Of a stretch of 64,000 bases of DNA, positions 43,169-52,696 are shown one piece after another; position 1 is the stretch's first letter; each line of letters begins with the position of its first letter. A model generated the notes under the pieces. The model saw only the letters and a list, made by a program, of their open reading frames with translations. It ran no database searches and had not been told where the DNA came from. The translations under genes were made by a program, and so were the position numbers. The DNA is from Hymenobacter telluris (GTDB lineage Bacteria; Bacteroidota; Bacteroidia; Cytophagales; Hymenobacteraceae): assembly GCF_017313265.1 (NCBI RefSeq), contig NZ_JAFLQZ010000001.1:372001-436000 (forward strand). The letters are read 5' to 3'.

Positions 43169-43930
43169 CTACCTAGCCACTTGCTGCCGCACCCACGACG
43201 CGAATAAGGGTACCGCAAACACGGCGACGGTCAGCACGGTAAGACCGGCATCGGCGGCTTCACTGCCAAGGAAGCGGCTGACGGGGTGCATGGGAAAGTA
43301 GTGCTCAAACAAAGACAGAAAGAGCTTCAGCCCCAGGATGCCAATCACCACGAAAGCCGCCGTTTCCAGAAACGGGTACTTGGCCATCATTACCACAAAA
43401 ACCTGCGCCACCAGCCGCATAGCCAGAATACCAATAAACACGCCCAAACAAATCAGAATCAGGTTGTCGGTGAAGGCCACCACGGCAAACACGTTGTCGA
43501 TGGAGAAGGCCAGGTCCATTAGCTCAATCAAGGCCACGGTAGCCCAAAACTTACCAAACAGCCCCAGCGTGCGGCGGTACAGCCAGCTTTGCTGCTTGTC
43601 CACGCCTTCCTCGTCCGTTTCGGAACCGCCGCCTTTGGGCTTGAAATGGTCGTAGGCCAGGTACAGCAAATAGAGGCCGCCGAGGGGTTTGAGAAACCAG
43701 AACTCAATCAGGAACGAGGCGAACAGAATGCACAACCCCCGAAACACGTAGGCCCCGATGATGCCGTAGCGCAGAGCTTTCTGGCGCTGCTCCTTGGGCA
43801 AGTCGCCCACCATGGTGGCCAGCACCGCCGCGTTATCCACCGACAGCAGGCTTTCAATGATGACTAGGTTGCCCACAATGGCCAGTGCGGCCAGCGGATT
43901 GTCTATGATTTGTTGCAGGTGTTCGTTCAT
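43169..43930 (-). CDS. TerC family integral membrane protein
   Basis: 253 residues with about seven hydrophobic segments. Family motifs with acidic residues inside the membrane are present: VIIESLLSVDNAAVLATMV near the N-terminus and MDLAFSIDNVFAVVAFT in the second half. TerC proteins are linked to tellurite resistance and, in other branches, to manganese export or metal loading of exported proteins. The gene starts 18 bp after DUF2490 and is probably co-transcribed with it. Confidence 0.92.
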   Translation of the reverse strand: MNEHLQQIIDNPLAALAIVGNLVIIESLLSVDNAAVLATMVGDLPKEQRQKALRYGIIGAYVFRGLCILFASFLIEFWFLKPLGGLYLLYLAYDHFKPKGGGSETDEEGVDKQQSWLYRRTLGLFGKFWATVALIELMDLAFSIDNVFAVVAFTDNLILICLGVFIGILAMRLVAQVFVVMMAKYPFLETAAFVVIGILGLKLFLSLFEHYFPMHPVSRFLGSEAADAGLTVLTVAVFAVPLFASWVRQQVAR

Positions 43931-43948
43931 GCGGAAGAAATAGGGTAG

Positions 43949-44671
43949 TTACTGCGGCAGGAAGCGTGGGCGGCGTTCCGGTTTGTCGGCCGACCAGCCG
44001 AAGTCGTGGCGCAGGATGAAGGCTACGTAATTAGACCGGTCGGGGCCACCGTTGAACTGCGTCATCCAGAGCAGTTCGCCGCCCAGATGTTTGTTGAGAA
44101 TGTAGCCCACGCCACCCCATACCCGGTTGCTGTCGAAGGGGTTAAGCTGGTCGCTGAGGCGGATTTCGTCCTTGATGGTGGCGTACCACTTCGGGCTTTC
44201 CAACGAACGGGGCCCAAGCGGCAGGCGCAACGAAGCCAGGTACCGAAAGCGGAGCCGGAAGTCGCCGGGAGTCCAGCGCTCCTCAATGCGGTAGCGGTGC
44301 AACAGCCGCGCCCGCCCCAGCTTGTTGTTGACAATAACTTGCTGGTACAGCCGGTTCTCGCGGTTATCGAATTTTTCGGTTTGCTCGGGGTTGGAGTAGG
44401 GTTGCAGCTGCAAATACATGTACCCCGCCGCCACCGACATGGGCAGGCTCTTGAGGTTGTATTGCAGATTGGCTAGGCCCAGCAGCAGGCGCTTGTCGGT
44501 GAGGCCGCTGTAGGCCCGGTACTGCGCCCCCAGGTTCACGTCGAAGCGCTGATTGAGTGAGTACGTGCCCGTGTATTGCAGCCAGCCGTTGTACTTGCCG
44601 CGGTTTTGGCCCAGCGCCGGCCCAGCAGCCAGCAGCACGAGCAAGGCAAAAAAGAGAAACGTCTTTTTCAT
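43949..44671 (-). CDS. DUF2490 outer-membrane beta-barrel-like protein
   Basis: 240 residues with a signal peptide (FFALLVLLAAGPALGQ) and a mature part made of alternating amphipathic strands (RFDVNLGAQYRAYSG, LHRYRIEERWTPGDFRLRFRYL, VAFILRHDFGW) that end in an aromatic-rich strand. This fits a small outer-membrane barrel of the DUF2490 family, whose function I do not know. It lies between the citrate-type transporter and TerC on the same strand. Confidence 0.82.
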   Translation of the reverse strand: MKKTFLFFALLVLLAAGPALGQNRGKYNGWLQYTGTYSLNQRFDVNLGAQYRAYSGLTDKRLLLGLANLQYNLKSLPMSVAAGYMYLQLQPYSNPEQTEKFDNRENRLYQQVIVNNKLGRARLLHRYRIEERWTPGDFRLRFRYLASLRLPLGPRSLESPKWYATIKDEIRLSDQLNPFDSNRVWGGVGYILNKHLGGELLWMTQFNGGPDRSNYVAFILRHDFGWSADKPERRPRFLPQ

Positions 44672-44776
44672 GGAATAGCCGATGAGAATGCCGACCTGGG
44701 CAGGGCAGCGGGTGGGAGGTTGGGTTGTAAATGGATTGGAGCTTTCAGACTCAGCTTTAGGCTAGCCGTCAGCCTG

Positions 44777-46072
44777 TTACAGCGGTACCACGCCCAGCAC
44801 CAAGCAGGTAATGAGCATCACGATGACCGTTCCGCAGGCCCATTTGAGCGTGAAGCGCTGATGGTCGCCAAAATCCACTTCGGCCAGGCCAGCAAGCAGG
44901 TAAGTGGAAGGCACCAGGGGGCTCAGCAAGTGCACCGATTGCCCGAGCAGCGAAGCCCGACCCATATCCACCACGCTCACCCCAAACTGGGTGGCCGCCT
45001 TCGTAACCAGCGGCAGAATGCCGAAGTAGTAGGCGTCGTTGCTCATGAAGAAGGTGAACGGCGCACTGGTGATACCCGTCAGCACCGGCAAATGTGGCCC
45101 CAGCAGGTCCGGAATCAGCGTCACGATGGTCAGGGACATGGCATCTACCATTTTGGTACCCGCCAGAATACCAGTGAAAATGCCGGCCGCAAACACCATC
45201 CCGGCCACAATGACGGCGTTGCCAGCGTGGGCGTTCAGGCGGCTGCGCTGCTCGCCCAGGCGCGGATAGTTGATGAGCATGCCGAGGGCAAAAGCCGTCA
45301 TGAACAGCACCGGCAGCGGCACGATATCCATGAACAGGCCTACCAGTAGTGCCAGCGTGAGCAGGGCGTTCAGCCACAGCAATTTGGGGCGGCGCAAGCT
45401 CAGCTCTTCGTCGTTGGCCTCGGCTACCAGCGCCGTAGCGCCTTCGGTAATGACGGTGATGCCCAGCCGGGCCCGCTCGCGCTTACCGAAAATGTAGGCC
45501 ACGAACAGCACCCACCCCGCCGCTACAATCATGGCCGGAATCAGGGGCGTAAACACCTGCGAGCTATCCAGGTGCAGGGCCGACAGCACCCGGGCCGTAG
45601 GGCCGCCCCAGGGCAGAATGTTCATCACGGCACTCGACAGAAAGGCAGTGGCAGTAAGCACCAGCGGGTTCATGCGGAGGCGACGGTATAGCGGCAGCAT
45701 GGCCGCCACCACAATGATGTAGGTAGTGGTGCCGTCGCCATCAAGTGAAACGGACAAGGCCAGAACAGCCGTGCCGATAACTACTTTCAGCGGGTCGCCG
45801 CCCACTACTTTCAGAATCTTGGCCACAATGGGGTCGAACAAGCCCGCATCGGTCATGATGCCGAAGTACATGATGGCGAAAATGAGCATCACGCCGGTAG
45901 GCGCAATCTTCTTGACCCCTTCCAGCATCATGTCGCCGATTTCGGCCCGAAATCCGCCAATCAGCGCAAACACAATCGGGATGAGGATCAGCGCCGTCAT
46001 GGCAAACATGCGCTTGGACATGATCAGGTACATAAACGTACTGATCATCAGAAAACCTAGCAGCGAAAGCAT
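44777..46072 (-). CDS. CitMHS-family citrate/divalent-metal transporter
   Basis: A polytopic membrane protein. I start at 46072 (MLSLLGFLMISTFMYLIMSKRM), 431 residues, with about 11-12 hydrophobic segments. CitMHS features include FAIMYFGIMTDAGLFDP near the N-terminus, DGDGTTTYIIVVAAMLPLY, NILPWGGPTARV and FFMSNDAYYFGILPL in the second half. Characterised members take up citrate in complex with a divalent cation. It is divergent from a two-component system, which may control it. Confidence 0.9.
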   Translation of the reverse strand: MLSLLGFLMISTFMYLIMSKRMFAMTALILIPIVFALIGGFRAEIGDMMLEGVKKIAPTGVMLIFAIMYFGIMTDAGLFDPIVAKILKVVGGDPLKVVIGTAVLALSVSLDGDGTTTYIIVVAAMLPLYRRLRMNPLVLTATAFLSSAVMNILPWGGPTARVLSALHLDSSQVFTPLIPAMIVAAGWVLFVAYIFGKRERARLGITVITEGATALVAEANDEELSLRRPKLLWLNALLTLALLVGLFMDIVPLPVLFMTAFALGMLINYPRLGEQRSRLNAHAGNAVIVAGMVFAAGIFTGILAGTKMVDAMSLTIVTLIPDLLGPHLPVLTGITSAPFTFFMSNDAYYFGILPLVTKAATQFGVSVVDMGRASLLGQSVHLLSPLVPSTYLLAGLAEVDFGDHQRFTLKWACGTVIVMLITCLVLGVVPL

Positions 46073-46260
46073 AAGCAGAGGATTGGGGTGGGGAAAGAGA
46101 AGCACAAGAGCAGCGGCACGCCGAAACGTATGGCGATACTACCAGTGGATTTAGAATACATTTGGAAGATGCCCGCCTCACGCCAATAAAAAGTGATGAG
46201 TCACTCATGCTCCTTCAGTTGCCTGCCTTGGCTGGCAAGGCACCCGCGCAATCCGCTTGC

Positions 46261-46298
46261 TTGCGCTACAGTGGCACTCGAAACTGCTTTACCTTTAC
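46261..46298 (+). promoter_or_regulatory. Possible promoter of the two-component system
   Basis: TTGCG (46261-46265) followed after about 24 bases by TACCTTTAC (46290-46298), one base off the -7 consensus (A for G). Its predicted start lies about 20 bases before the response regulator ATG. Confidence 0.4.
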
Positions 46299-46325
46299 CG
46301 TTCCTTCTCCTTTCTGCCTCCCTCC

Positions 46326-47009
46326 ATGAAACTACTGATCGTTGAAGATGAGCCCGAGTTGGCGGCTGGCCTCGGCAGCTACCTACGCGGGCAGCATTTC
46401 GTGTGCGAGCTAGCTGCCACCTTCGATCAGGCGCAGGAAAAAATGCTGCTCTACGACTACGACTGCATTCTGCTGGACCTCACCTTGCCCGGCGGCGACG
46501 GCCTGGCGCTGCTACGCGAGCTAAAGCAGCAGCGGCCCGAGGCGGGCGTGATTATCACGTCGGCCCGCAACGCCGTGGACGACCGAATTGCGGGTTTGCA
46601 GCTGGGGGCCGATGATTACCTGCCCAAACCCTTTCACTTGCCGGAACTCAGTGCCCGCGTGGCCGCTATTGTGCGCCGCCGCCGCTACAACGGGGCCAAT
46701 ATGGTGCAGGTGGGCCAACTGACGGTGGACATAGCGGCGCGGGTGGCTACGCAGGGCGGCCAGCCGCTGAATCTCACGCGTACTGAGCTGGATTTGCTGC
46801 TGTTGCTGCTCGCCAACCAGGGGCGGGTAATCAGCAAGGGCGCCATTGCCGAGCACCTCTCCGGCGATGCTGCCGAGCAGTTTGATACCTACGAAACGGT
46901 GTACGCGCACGTCAAAAACCTGAAGCGCAAGCTCACCGAAGCTGGCGCGCCCAACTACATTCGGATGGTGTACGGCCTGGGCTACCGCTTCGACGCCGAC
47001 CTGGCGTAG
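46326..47009 (+). CDS. OmpR-family response regulator
   Basis: 227 residues from ATG 46326. The receiver domain (1-120) shows the acidic pair VEDE, phospho-acceptor Asp51 in LLDLTLPGGDG, the switch Ser/Thr in IITSARN and the Lys in DDYLPKPF. The C-terminal winged helix (about 130-227) has LNLTRTELDLLLLL, VYAHVKNLKRKL and IRMVYGLGYRF. It is followed 20 bp later by its histidine kinase. By position, a target could be the divergent citrate-type transporter operon. Confidence 0.95.
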   Translation: MKLLIVEDEPELAAGLGSYLRGQHFVCELAATFDQAQEKMLLYDYDCILLDLTLPGGDGLALLRELKQQRPEAGVIITSARNAVDDRIAGLQLGADDYLPKPFHLPELSARVAAIVRRRRYNGANMVQVGQLTVDIAARVATQGGQPLNLTRTELDLLLLLLANQGRVISKGAIAEHLSGDAAEQFDTYETVYAHVKNLKRKLTEAGAPNYIRMVYGLGYRFDADLA

Positions 47010-47029
47010 CTCGGCGCTTCCTTGCTCCC

Positions 47030-48328
47030 ATGAAACTCCTGACCCGCACCACGCTGATTTTTTTGCTGTACGCCAGCGTAGTAGCGGGCGTAGGATCGTT
47101 TGTGTATTACTCGCTGATTCATAAGCTGTACTATGCCTACGTAGACCGCACGCTGAGCCGGCGCAAGCTGCGGGTGCAGAAGGCATTGCGCCTGTATCTG
47201 CACAGTCCCACCGACCTGGCGTACTGGCACCAACTCGACCACAACGTGGAATTTGTGCCGCTCCGGGCGTTGCCCGCCCGCCGCTCCGACCAGTTCAGTA
47301 TCCGCCCCATGTTCAATGAGCTAACCGGCCAGCAGCAGCCCTACCGGCAACTGGCGGTGCCCGTGGTGTTTCAGCAGCGGCCGTATGAGCTGCAAATCCG
47401 GTTGTCGTTGCTGGATACGCAGTCGTTGCTGCTGCGCATTGTGGTGGCGGGAGCGGGCCTTTTCGGGGTGCTGGGGCTGGGCATGTTCGGGTTGCAACTG
47501 GTGCTGAACCGGCGGCTGTGGCAGCCGTTCTACACGCTGCTCGAGCAGTTGCAGCAGTACAAGCTCAACCGCAACCAATCCATTACGCTGCCTGCCACGC
47601 CGGTGCGGGAGTTTCGGGAGCTGCACGAGGCGGTGCAGTTGCTGCTGCGGCAAAACCAGCGGGTGTACCGGTATCAGAAAGAATTCACGGAAAATGCCGC
47701 TCACGAAATCCAGACGCCGCTGGCCATCATGCGCACCCACCTCGACCTGCTGGTGCAGGCGCCCGGCCTCACCGAGGAGCAAGCCGGCTACATTGAAAAC
47801 CTGATGGGCGTAACGCAGCGGCTCACTCACCTCACCAAAAGCCTGCTGCTGCTGGCCCAGCTCGACAACCACCTGTACTTCCCAGCCGAAACCGTGGACG
47901 TGGCGGCCACTGTGCGCACCCAACTTGCCCAGCTCCAACACCAACTAGCAGCCCGCAGTATCCGGCTGGAAACGGAAATTGCGGGTAGCGTGCCCATGCG
48001 CATTCACCGGGGCCTGCTGGAAGTGCTGGTCAGCAACCTACTGGTTAATGCCATCCGCCACAACGTGGCACAAGGGGACTTGGTGGTGCGCCTGACGCCG
48101 GAAGCTCTGACGGTGGAAAATACCGGCCAAGCGCAGTCCTTACAGGACGCGGGCCTCTTCGGCCGTTTTCACAAAGCCACCGACAGCCCCGCCGAAAGTG
48201 CTGGCTTGGGTTTGGCGCTGGTGCTACAAATCTGCTCGAACTGCGGCCTGCCACTGCGCTACACCTACGTAGCGCCGGGTCGGCATCGGCAGCAAGTGCA
48301 ACTCCGCTTAAGCAGTGAGGAAGGGTAG
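47030..48328 (+). CDS. Sensor histidine kinase
   Basis: 432 residues. A membrane segment near 7-30 and another near 130-155 enclose a periplasmic sensor part of about 100 residues that resembles no domain I know. A HisKA domain carries His225 in ENAAHEIQTPLA. The ATPase domain has the N-box LLVNAIRHN and the G-box SAGLGLALVLQIC. It is the cognate kinase of the regulator 20 bp upstream. Confidence 0.94.
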   Translation: MKLLTRTTLIFLLYASVVAGVGSFVYYSLIHKLYYAYVDRTLSRRKLRVQKALRLYLHSPTDLAYWHQLDHNVEFVPLRALPARRSDQFSIRPMFNELTGQQQPYRQLAVPVVFQQRPYELQIRLSLLDTQSLLLRIVVAGAGLFGVLGLGMFGLQLVLNRRLWQPFYTLLEQLQQYKLNRNQSITLPATPVREFRELHEAVQLLLRQNQRVYRYQKEFTENAAHEIQTPLAIMRTHLDLLVQAPGLTEEQAGYIENLMGVTQRLTHLTKSLLLLAQLDNHLYFPAETVDVAATVRTQLAQLQHQLAARSIRLETEIAGSVPMRIHRGLLEVLVSNLLVNAIRHNVAQGDLVVRLTPEALTVENTGQAQSLQDAGLFGRFHKATDSPAESAGLGLALVLQICSNCGLPLRYTYVAPGRHRQQVQLRLSSEEG

Positions 48329-48365
48329 AAGGGACCCAGACTTACCTCGGTGGCGAAATAGGGGG

Positions 48366-50897
48366 TTATTCTTTGACGAACTTACAAGTGGTACGTTCGG
48401 CGGCTGAAAGCACCTCCACTTGATAGATGCTATTCGGCAACTGACTCACCTCCAGCAGCACCGGGCCCGCCGAAATAGTGCCTTGTAACAGCACCTCGCC
48501 CAGCATGTTGCGCACCCGGTAGCTGGTAGCACCGGTTGGAGCCACCAGGGTTAGCTGCGTATGGGCCGGATTAGGGTAGAGGCTTAGCTCCTGAGCGGAC
48601 GCCACGGCCACCACCGGAGAAAACGTAGCAGTGCCATCGGCATCTACCTGCCGAAGACGGTAGTAATTCAGGCCGGCCGCCGGTCGGTGTTGCACGGCGT
48701 AAGTGTGGGTTCGGGTGCTTTGGCCCTGGCCGGGCACTTTGGCTACCGTCCGGAAAGCTTGTTCAGCGGCCGCATGCTGAACTTCGAAGTAGGCATTGTT
48801 GGTTTCCGTGGCTGTGCTCCAGCGCACGGCTACACCGCCATCTGCGTGTCGTGTGGCGGTAAAGCTGCTGAGCGTAACGGGCAGCGGCATGGCCACGATG
48901 GGCCCCAGCAACTCGATTCTGGGCTGCGTTAGGGGCGAGGCACTTAGGTTGCCCCGCATGGTGGTTATCACGTAGAGCTTGGCCGTGGAAGCCAGGGAGA
49001 AAGCTGGGCCATTCGTCCAGGTTACGCCGTTTGGGCTGCTTTGCAGAACAATGGTGCCATCGGCCATGCGCAACAGCCCGTAGTAAGCGGCAATGGGCGA
49101 GCCATTGTAGCTATCAACTCCTTGATTAATCAGGCGAAGGTTGTCGCTGGAGAACATGATGCCCGCCTCAATGCCCGCCATGCCCAGGGCCTCGTGCGCG
49201 GCATCGGTGGTAGCAAAGCCTAACGCCATACCGTCGGTTGCCGTTTTGCGCCAGAATATGCGCGCTTCTTGCCCGGCGGCTATGGTTTCAGTGGCAATGG
49301 TTTGCTGGTAGGGAGCGGTACCCCGGTTGGTGTACGTGCCATCCAGGTTTTGCCAGAGGTAATTTCGGAAATGCAGCGGCCGGGTATTATCCGTAGAATC
49401 TGCATCTATTTCCTCGCGCGATACCAGATAGCTGAGGTGGCTGCACACCTTATTCGTAGCATTGCCGGTTTCCGTTGCGTCGCCGGTTTGCAAGAGGTAC
49501 GTCACCGTTTGGGTGGGGAGCCAGTCGTTGAGCAGGTGCAGCTGCCACCGCTGGCCGCTGCCCGTAAGCTGCACCAAGGTGTTGCCCGCCACCGAAAAGC
49601 CCGCCTCCGTTTGGGTTACGTTCTTACTGTACACCAAGTCAATGACTTTCGGGTTGGTAGGGGAGACTAGTGCAGTAAGAATCTGGGGCGGGGCAGTGTC
49701 GGTACGAGGGTCCTTGACGGCCGCATTTTTCAGATACACGTTCACTAACCCAGTGCTTAGGTTGTAGGAAGCCGTATCGGCACCGCTGACGGTTACGCTG
49801 GTTAGGTTGGTAGCGGGCAGGCGCAGGCAAAAGTCGCGCAGTAGTCCCTCGGCTGGCAAGCCCGAGGCATCGAACGTATAAGTTACTACGTTGCCGGCCA
49901 CGGCTTTCGTTATCCGGCTGGGGTTGGTCAGGAAATAGTCGCGGACTTCGTAGTACTCCATTACTTCCTGCTGCCCGGCCAGCCACACTCGGTCGTTGTT
50001 GTTGGGGTGCGTTAGCAGGTAATCAACAAAGCGTTTGAAGCCGTCGATTTCCGAGTTGCCGGGGCCGTGGGAAAATGCATGGCCAATCAGCTTAACGCCA
50101 TTCGAGCTTTGGGCCAGCAAATCGTCGATGAAAAACCGGATGGTTGGCTGCCCGGCTTCCATCCATTTGCCGTCCAGGTTGGCCCGGCTGGCCAGAATAC
50201 GGTTCGGGTTGAAAGTTGCAATCCGCAGCTTGTCGTTCCACTGAATGTCGGACGCGTAGCCATCAATAGCATTGGGCGCAAACGTAGACCCAATGAATTT
50301 GTAGCCCAGATAAAGCGAGTTGGCGGTGTAGCCGGCAAAGTCGGCTGGGATAACCAAGGTCCGCATCCGAACTCCCAGCTTATCGTAAGCGGCCTGTTCG
50401 GGGTCTTTGATAGCCCGCCACGCGTTGTAGGCGTTATCGTGCAAGTGAGAGTGGTTCGCCAGGTTATCCCCCTTGGCCAGCGCCTTGGTGTATGAGCGCC
50501 AATTATTATTGATGGTGGCGGTATTAACGGCAAAAGTGTAGTGAAACTTCACGGGCAGCCCGGCGCCATCGGTGTAATAAGCGCCTGGATAAGTAATGCC
50601 ATTGGCTGCGGTACCCCCGTTGAGCACGGGCATCACAGCACTGGTATCCGTGGCTTCCCCATCGTCTTTGGTGAAAATAAAGCCGGCTGTCTTGCCGTAC
50701 TTCAAGTCCTCGAAGTGGACGTCCGTTGTGGCCGGGAGCTGCCGGTACCGGGCCGTTACAACAACAGGAGCCGCACCGGAAGAGGAAGTTTGGCCCCAGC
50801 CCAGGTGAGAGTTTGCTAGTAGTAACAACAACAAACCCAGCCGCCACGAGGCGGTAAGCGAAACGTTAGTAGAATCAGCCACGAAATAAAATAGCAA
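48366..50897 (-). CDS. Secreted polysaccharide-deacetylase-like protein with T9SS type A tail
   Basis: 843 residues with a long N-terminal export signal ending near LLLLLLANSHLGWGQ. Residues about 70-350 resemble a NodB deacetylase domain: GFIFTKDDGEATD holds the paired Asp and LANHSHLHDN the His-x-x-x-His metal site. A middle Ig-like segment follows (about 400-480), then a beta-sandwich (about 500-650) that may bind carbohydrate. The C-terminus has PLPVTLSSFTATRH and a T9SS sorting signal (LSLYPNPAHTQLTL). It probably acts on the cell surface or outside. The catalytic pattern is somewhat unusual, so activity is uncertain. Confidence 0.8.
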   Translation of the reverse strand: MLFYFVADSTNVSLTASWRLGLLLLLLANSHLGWGQTSSSGAAPVVVTARYRQLPATTDVHFEDLKYGKTAGFIFTKDDGEATDTSAVMPVLNGGTAANGITYPGAYYTDGAGLPVKFHYTFAVNTATINNNWRSYTKALAKGDNLANHSHLHDNAYNAWRAIKDPEQAAYDKLGVRMRTLVIPADFAGYTANSLYLGYKFIGSTFAPNAIDGYASDIQWNDKLRIATFNPNRILASRANLDGKWMEAGQPTIRFFIDDLLAQSSNGVKLIGHAFSHGPGNSEIDGFKRFVDYLLTHPNNNDRVWLAGQQEVMEYYEVRDYFLTNPSRITKAVAGNVVTYTFDASGLPAEGLLRDFCLRLPATNLTSVTVSGADTASYNLSTGLVNVYLKNAAVKDPRTDTAPPQILTALVSPTNPKVIDLVYSKNVTQTEAGFSVAGNTLVQLTGSGQRWQLHLLNDWLPTQTVTYLLQTGDATETGNATNKVCSHLSYLVSREEIDADSTDNTRPLHFRNYLWQNLDGTYTNRGTAPYQQTIATETIAAGQEARIFWRKTATDGMALGFATTDAAHEALGMAGIEAGIMFSSDNLRLINQGVDSYNGSPIAAYYGLLRMADGTIVLQSSPNGVTWTNGPAFSLASTAKLYVITTMRGNLSASPLTQPRIELLGPIVAMPLPVTLSSFTATRHADGGVAVRWSTATETNNAYFEVQHAAAEQAFRTVAKVPGQGQSTRTHTYAVQHRPAAGLNYYRLRQVDADGTATFSPVVAVASAQELSLYPNPAHTQLTLVAPTGATSYRVRNMLGEVLLQGTISAGPVLLEVSQLPNSIYQVEVLSAAERTTCKFVKE

Positions 50898-51395
50898 CAG
50901 GTGAGAAACAGAAGCAGATAACTCCAGCGCAGATAGAAGAGAAGTCTAAAGTTAGCTTGAAATAATTCAGTTTTCCTAGCATATTATTATTTTAATTCCA
51001 TTGAACTTCTCAATTACTGGTTATGGCAGCCTAGGCCAGCAGCACGTTCGAGCGGTTCAAATAGCTTTTATGGTGTAGCGCAAGTGCACTTTTGCAGCAT
51101 TACTTACGGCGCGTTCCACCGTTGGCCCAAGCATAGGGTGGCTAGCCGGCAAGAAACCCAAACACGCTATAGTGTGGCACTACTTTGTTGTGAAGCAGTT
51201 CGTGGGTTTCTGTTGGTATTTAGCTCTACCGAGAGTTCAATGGCTAGCCCGTATACAAAGCAAAAGTAGCTCAACGAAGGTGTGCGAAGGCGGCTTGATT
51301 GAAATAAGGAAAGCTGAACAATTGGCAGAGAAGGCAAGGTTAGTTGAAAGTTACCTTCTACTTTGCGCCTCATCTACGCTACAATTTTTCTGCTC
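50898..51395. other. Divergent intergenic region, no gene seen
   Basis: About 500 bp between divergent genes. On the left, TAACTTTA (minus strand, 50947-50954) resembles a -7 element for the deacetylase-like gene. On the right, TACTTTGC (51359-51366) could serve the DUF4861 gene. Both are weak matches. No repeat or RNA gene is evident in the middle. Confidence 0.45.
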
Positions 51396-52613
51396 ATGCG
51401 CTTTCCTTTCCACCCCGGAGCCGTACCCGCGTTGCTGTTGTCTGCCTCGCTTTTGGGCGCCGTATCCCCAGCCCCCAATACCCAAACGGTTACGGTCCGC
51501 AATAAGCTGAACATCAACCGCTCAGCGGAAACCATCAGTATTCCGGCCAGCCGCCTGGCTGTTTTGGTGAAAAAATACGGCGCTAAAAACCTGCTGGTGA
51601 AGGATGCCAGCGGCAAGGCCATTGTCAGCCAGGCCGTAGACAACAACGGTGACGGTACCGTGGACGAGCTGCTGTTTCAAACCGACATCAAGGCCAATGC
51701 CAGCCAGAAGTTTACGATAACCGGCGCGGCTAATGCTGCCGCTCAGCAACCGAAAAGCCCTTACACCACGTTTGCCCGCCTCGTGCCCGAGCGCACCGAC
51801 GACTACACCTGGGAAAACGACCGGGTGGCATTTCGTACCTACGGCCCCGAGGCCGAGCGCCTGGTAGTGGCCAAGCAGCCCGGCGGCACGCTCACCAGCG
51901 GCATGGACTGCTGGCTGAAGCGCGTACCCTATCCCATCATCGACAAATGGTACGCCGGCCACGTGAAGGAAGCCGGCTTCTACCACAAAGACCGTGGCGA
52001 AGGCTACGACCCTTACCATGTGGGCGACAGCCGCGGCTTTGCGGGTATTGGTATCTGGGAAAACGATTCGCTGTACGTTTCGCGCAACTTCACTGGCACT
52101 AAAACGCTAGCCAACGGCCCCATTCGCACGCTGTTCGAGCTGAGCTACGCCCCTTGGCAAGCGGGTGGCCGCACCGTTACGGAAAAGAAAATCCTGAGCA
52201 TCGACCTGGGCTCCAACCTAACCCGTTTCGAGGAGCACATTTCCGCCGACAAGCCGCTGCCCAACGTCACTATTGGCACCACGTTGCACGCCGAGCCCAA
52301 GGGCGTGCGGGGCGAAGTGAAAGGCGAACCGCAGCAAGGCTGGTTCCGCTACTGGGAGCCCATGGACGATGCCTTTGTGGGAACCGGCGTGGTGCTAGCG
52401 CCCGGCCAGGTGCAAAACTGGAAAGACCACCGCACCAAAGCCAAAGAGCAAAGCCACCTGTTGGTAATAGCTACGCCCCAGGCCAACAAGCTGGTGTATT
52501 ACGCCGGCTTCGGCTGGACCAAGAGCAACCAGTTCAAAACGGCTGCTGAGTGGGACCAATATCTGGCTACGTACGCTAAGCGGCTGGCTTCGCCATTGGA
52601 GGTGACGTATTAA
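51396..52613 (+). CDS. DUF4861 family protein
   Basis: 405 residues from ATG 51396 (MRFPFHPGAVPALLLSASLLGAVSPA signal peptide). The family blocks are visible: RNKLNINRSAETISIP, VDNNGDGTVDELLFQTD, DYTWENDRVAFRTYGPEA, GYDPYHVGDSRGFAGIGIWE and YYAGFGWTKSNQF. These proteins occur in Bacteroidota polysaccharide utilisation loci, often for uronic-acid-rich polymers, and fold as beta-sandwiches; their activity is not known to me. It stands alone on the plus strand between two polysaccharide-degrading blocks. Confidence 0.88.
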   Translation: MRFPFHPGAVPALLLSASLLGAVSPAPNTQTVTVRNKLNINRSAETISIPASRLAVLVKKYGAKNLLVKDASGKAIVSQAVDNNGDGTVDELLFQTDIKANASQKFTITGAANAAAQQPKSPYTTFARLVPERTDDYTWENDRVAFRTYGPEAERLVVAKQPGGTLTSGMDCWLKRVPYPIIDKWYAGHVKEAGFYHKDRGEGYDPYHVGDSRGFAGIGIWENDSLYVSRNFTGTKTLANGPIRTLFELSYAPWQAGGRTVTEKKILSIDLGSNLTRFEEHISADKPLPNVTIGTTLHAEPKGVRGEVKGEPQQGWFRYWEPMDDAFVGTGVVLAPGQVQNWKDHRTKAKEQSHLLVIATPQANKLVYYAGFGWTKSNQFKTAAEWDQYLATYAKRLASPLEVTY

Positions 52614-52696
52614 AATATTCGTAATCAGGGGACTATGCCTGCTGCCCGAGGCAGTGAAACCTTCGCCGCCAGTAAGGCGGGCTTTATCTTCCTGCC

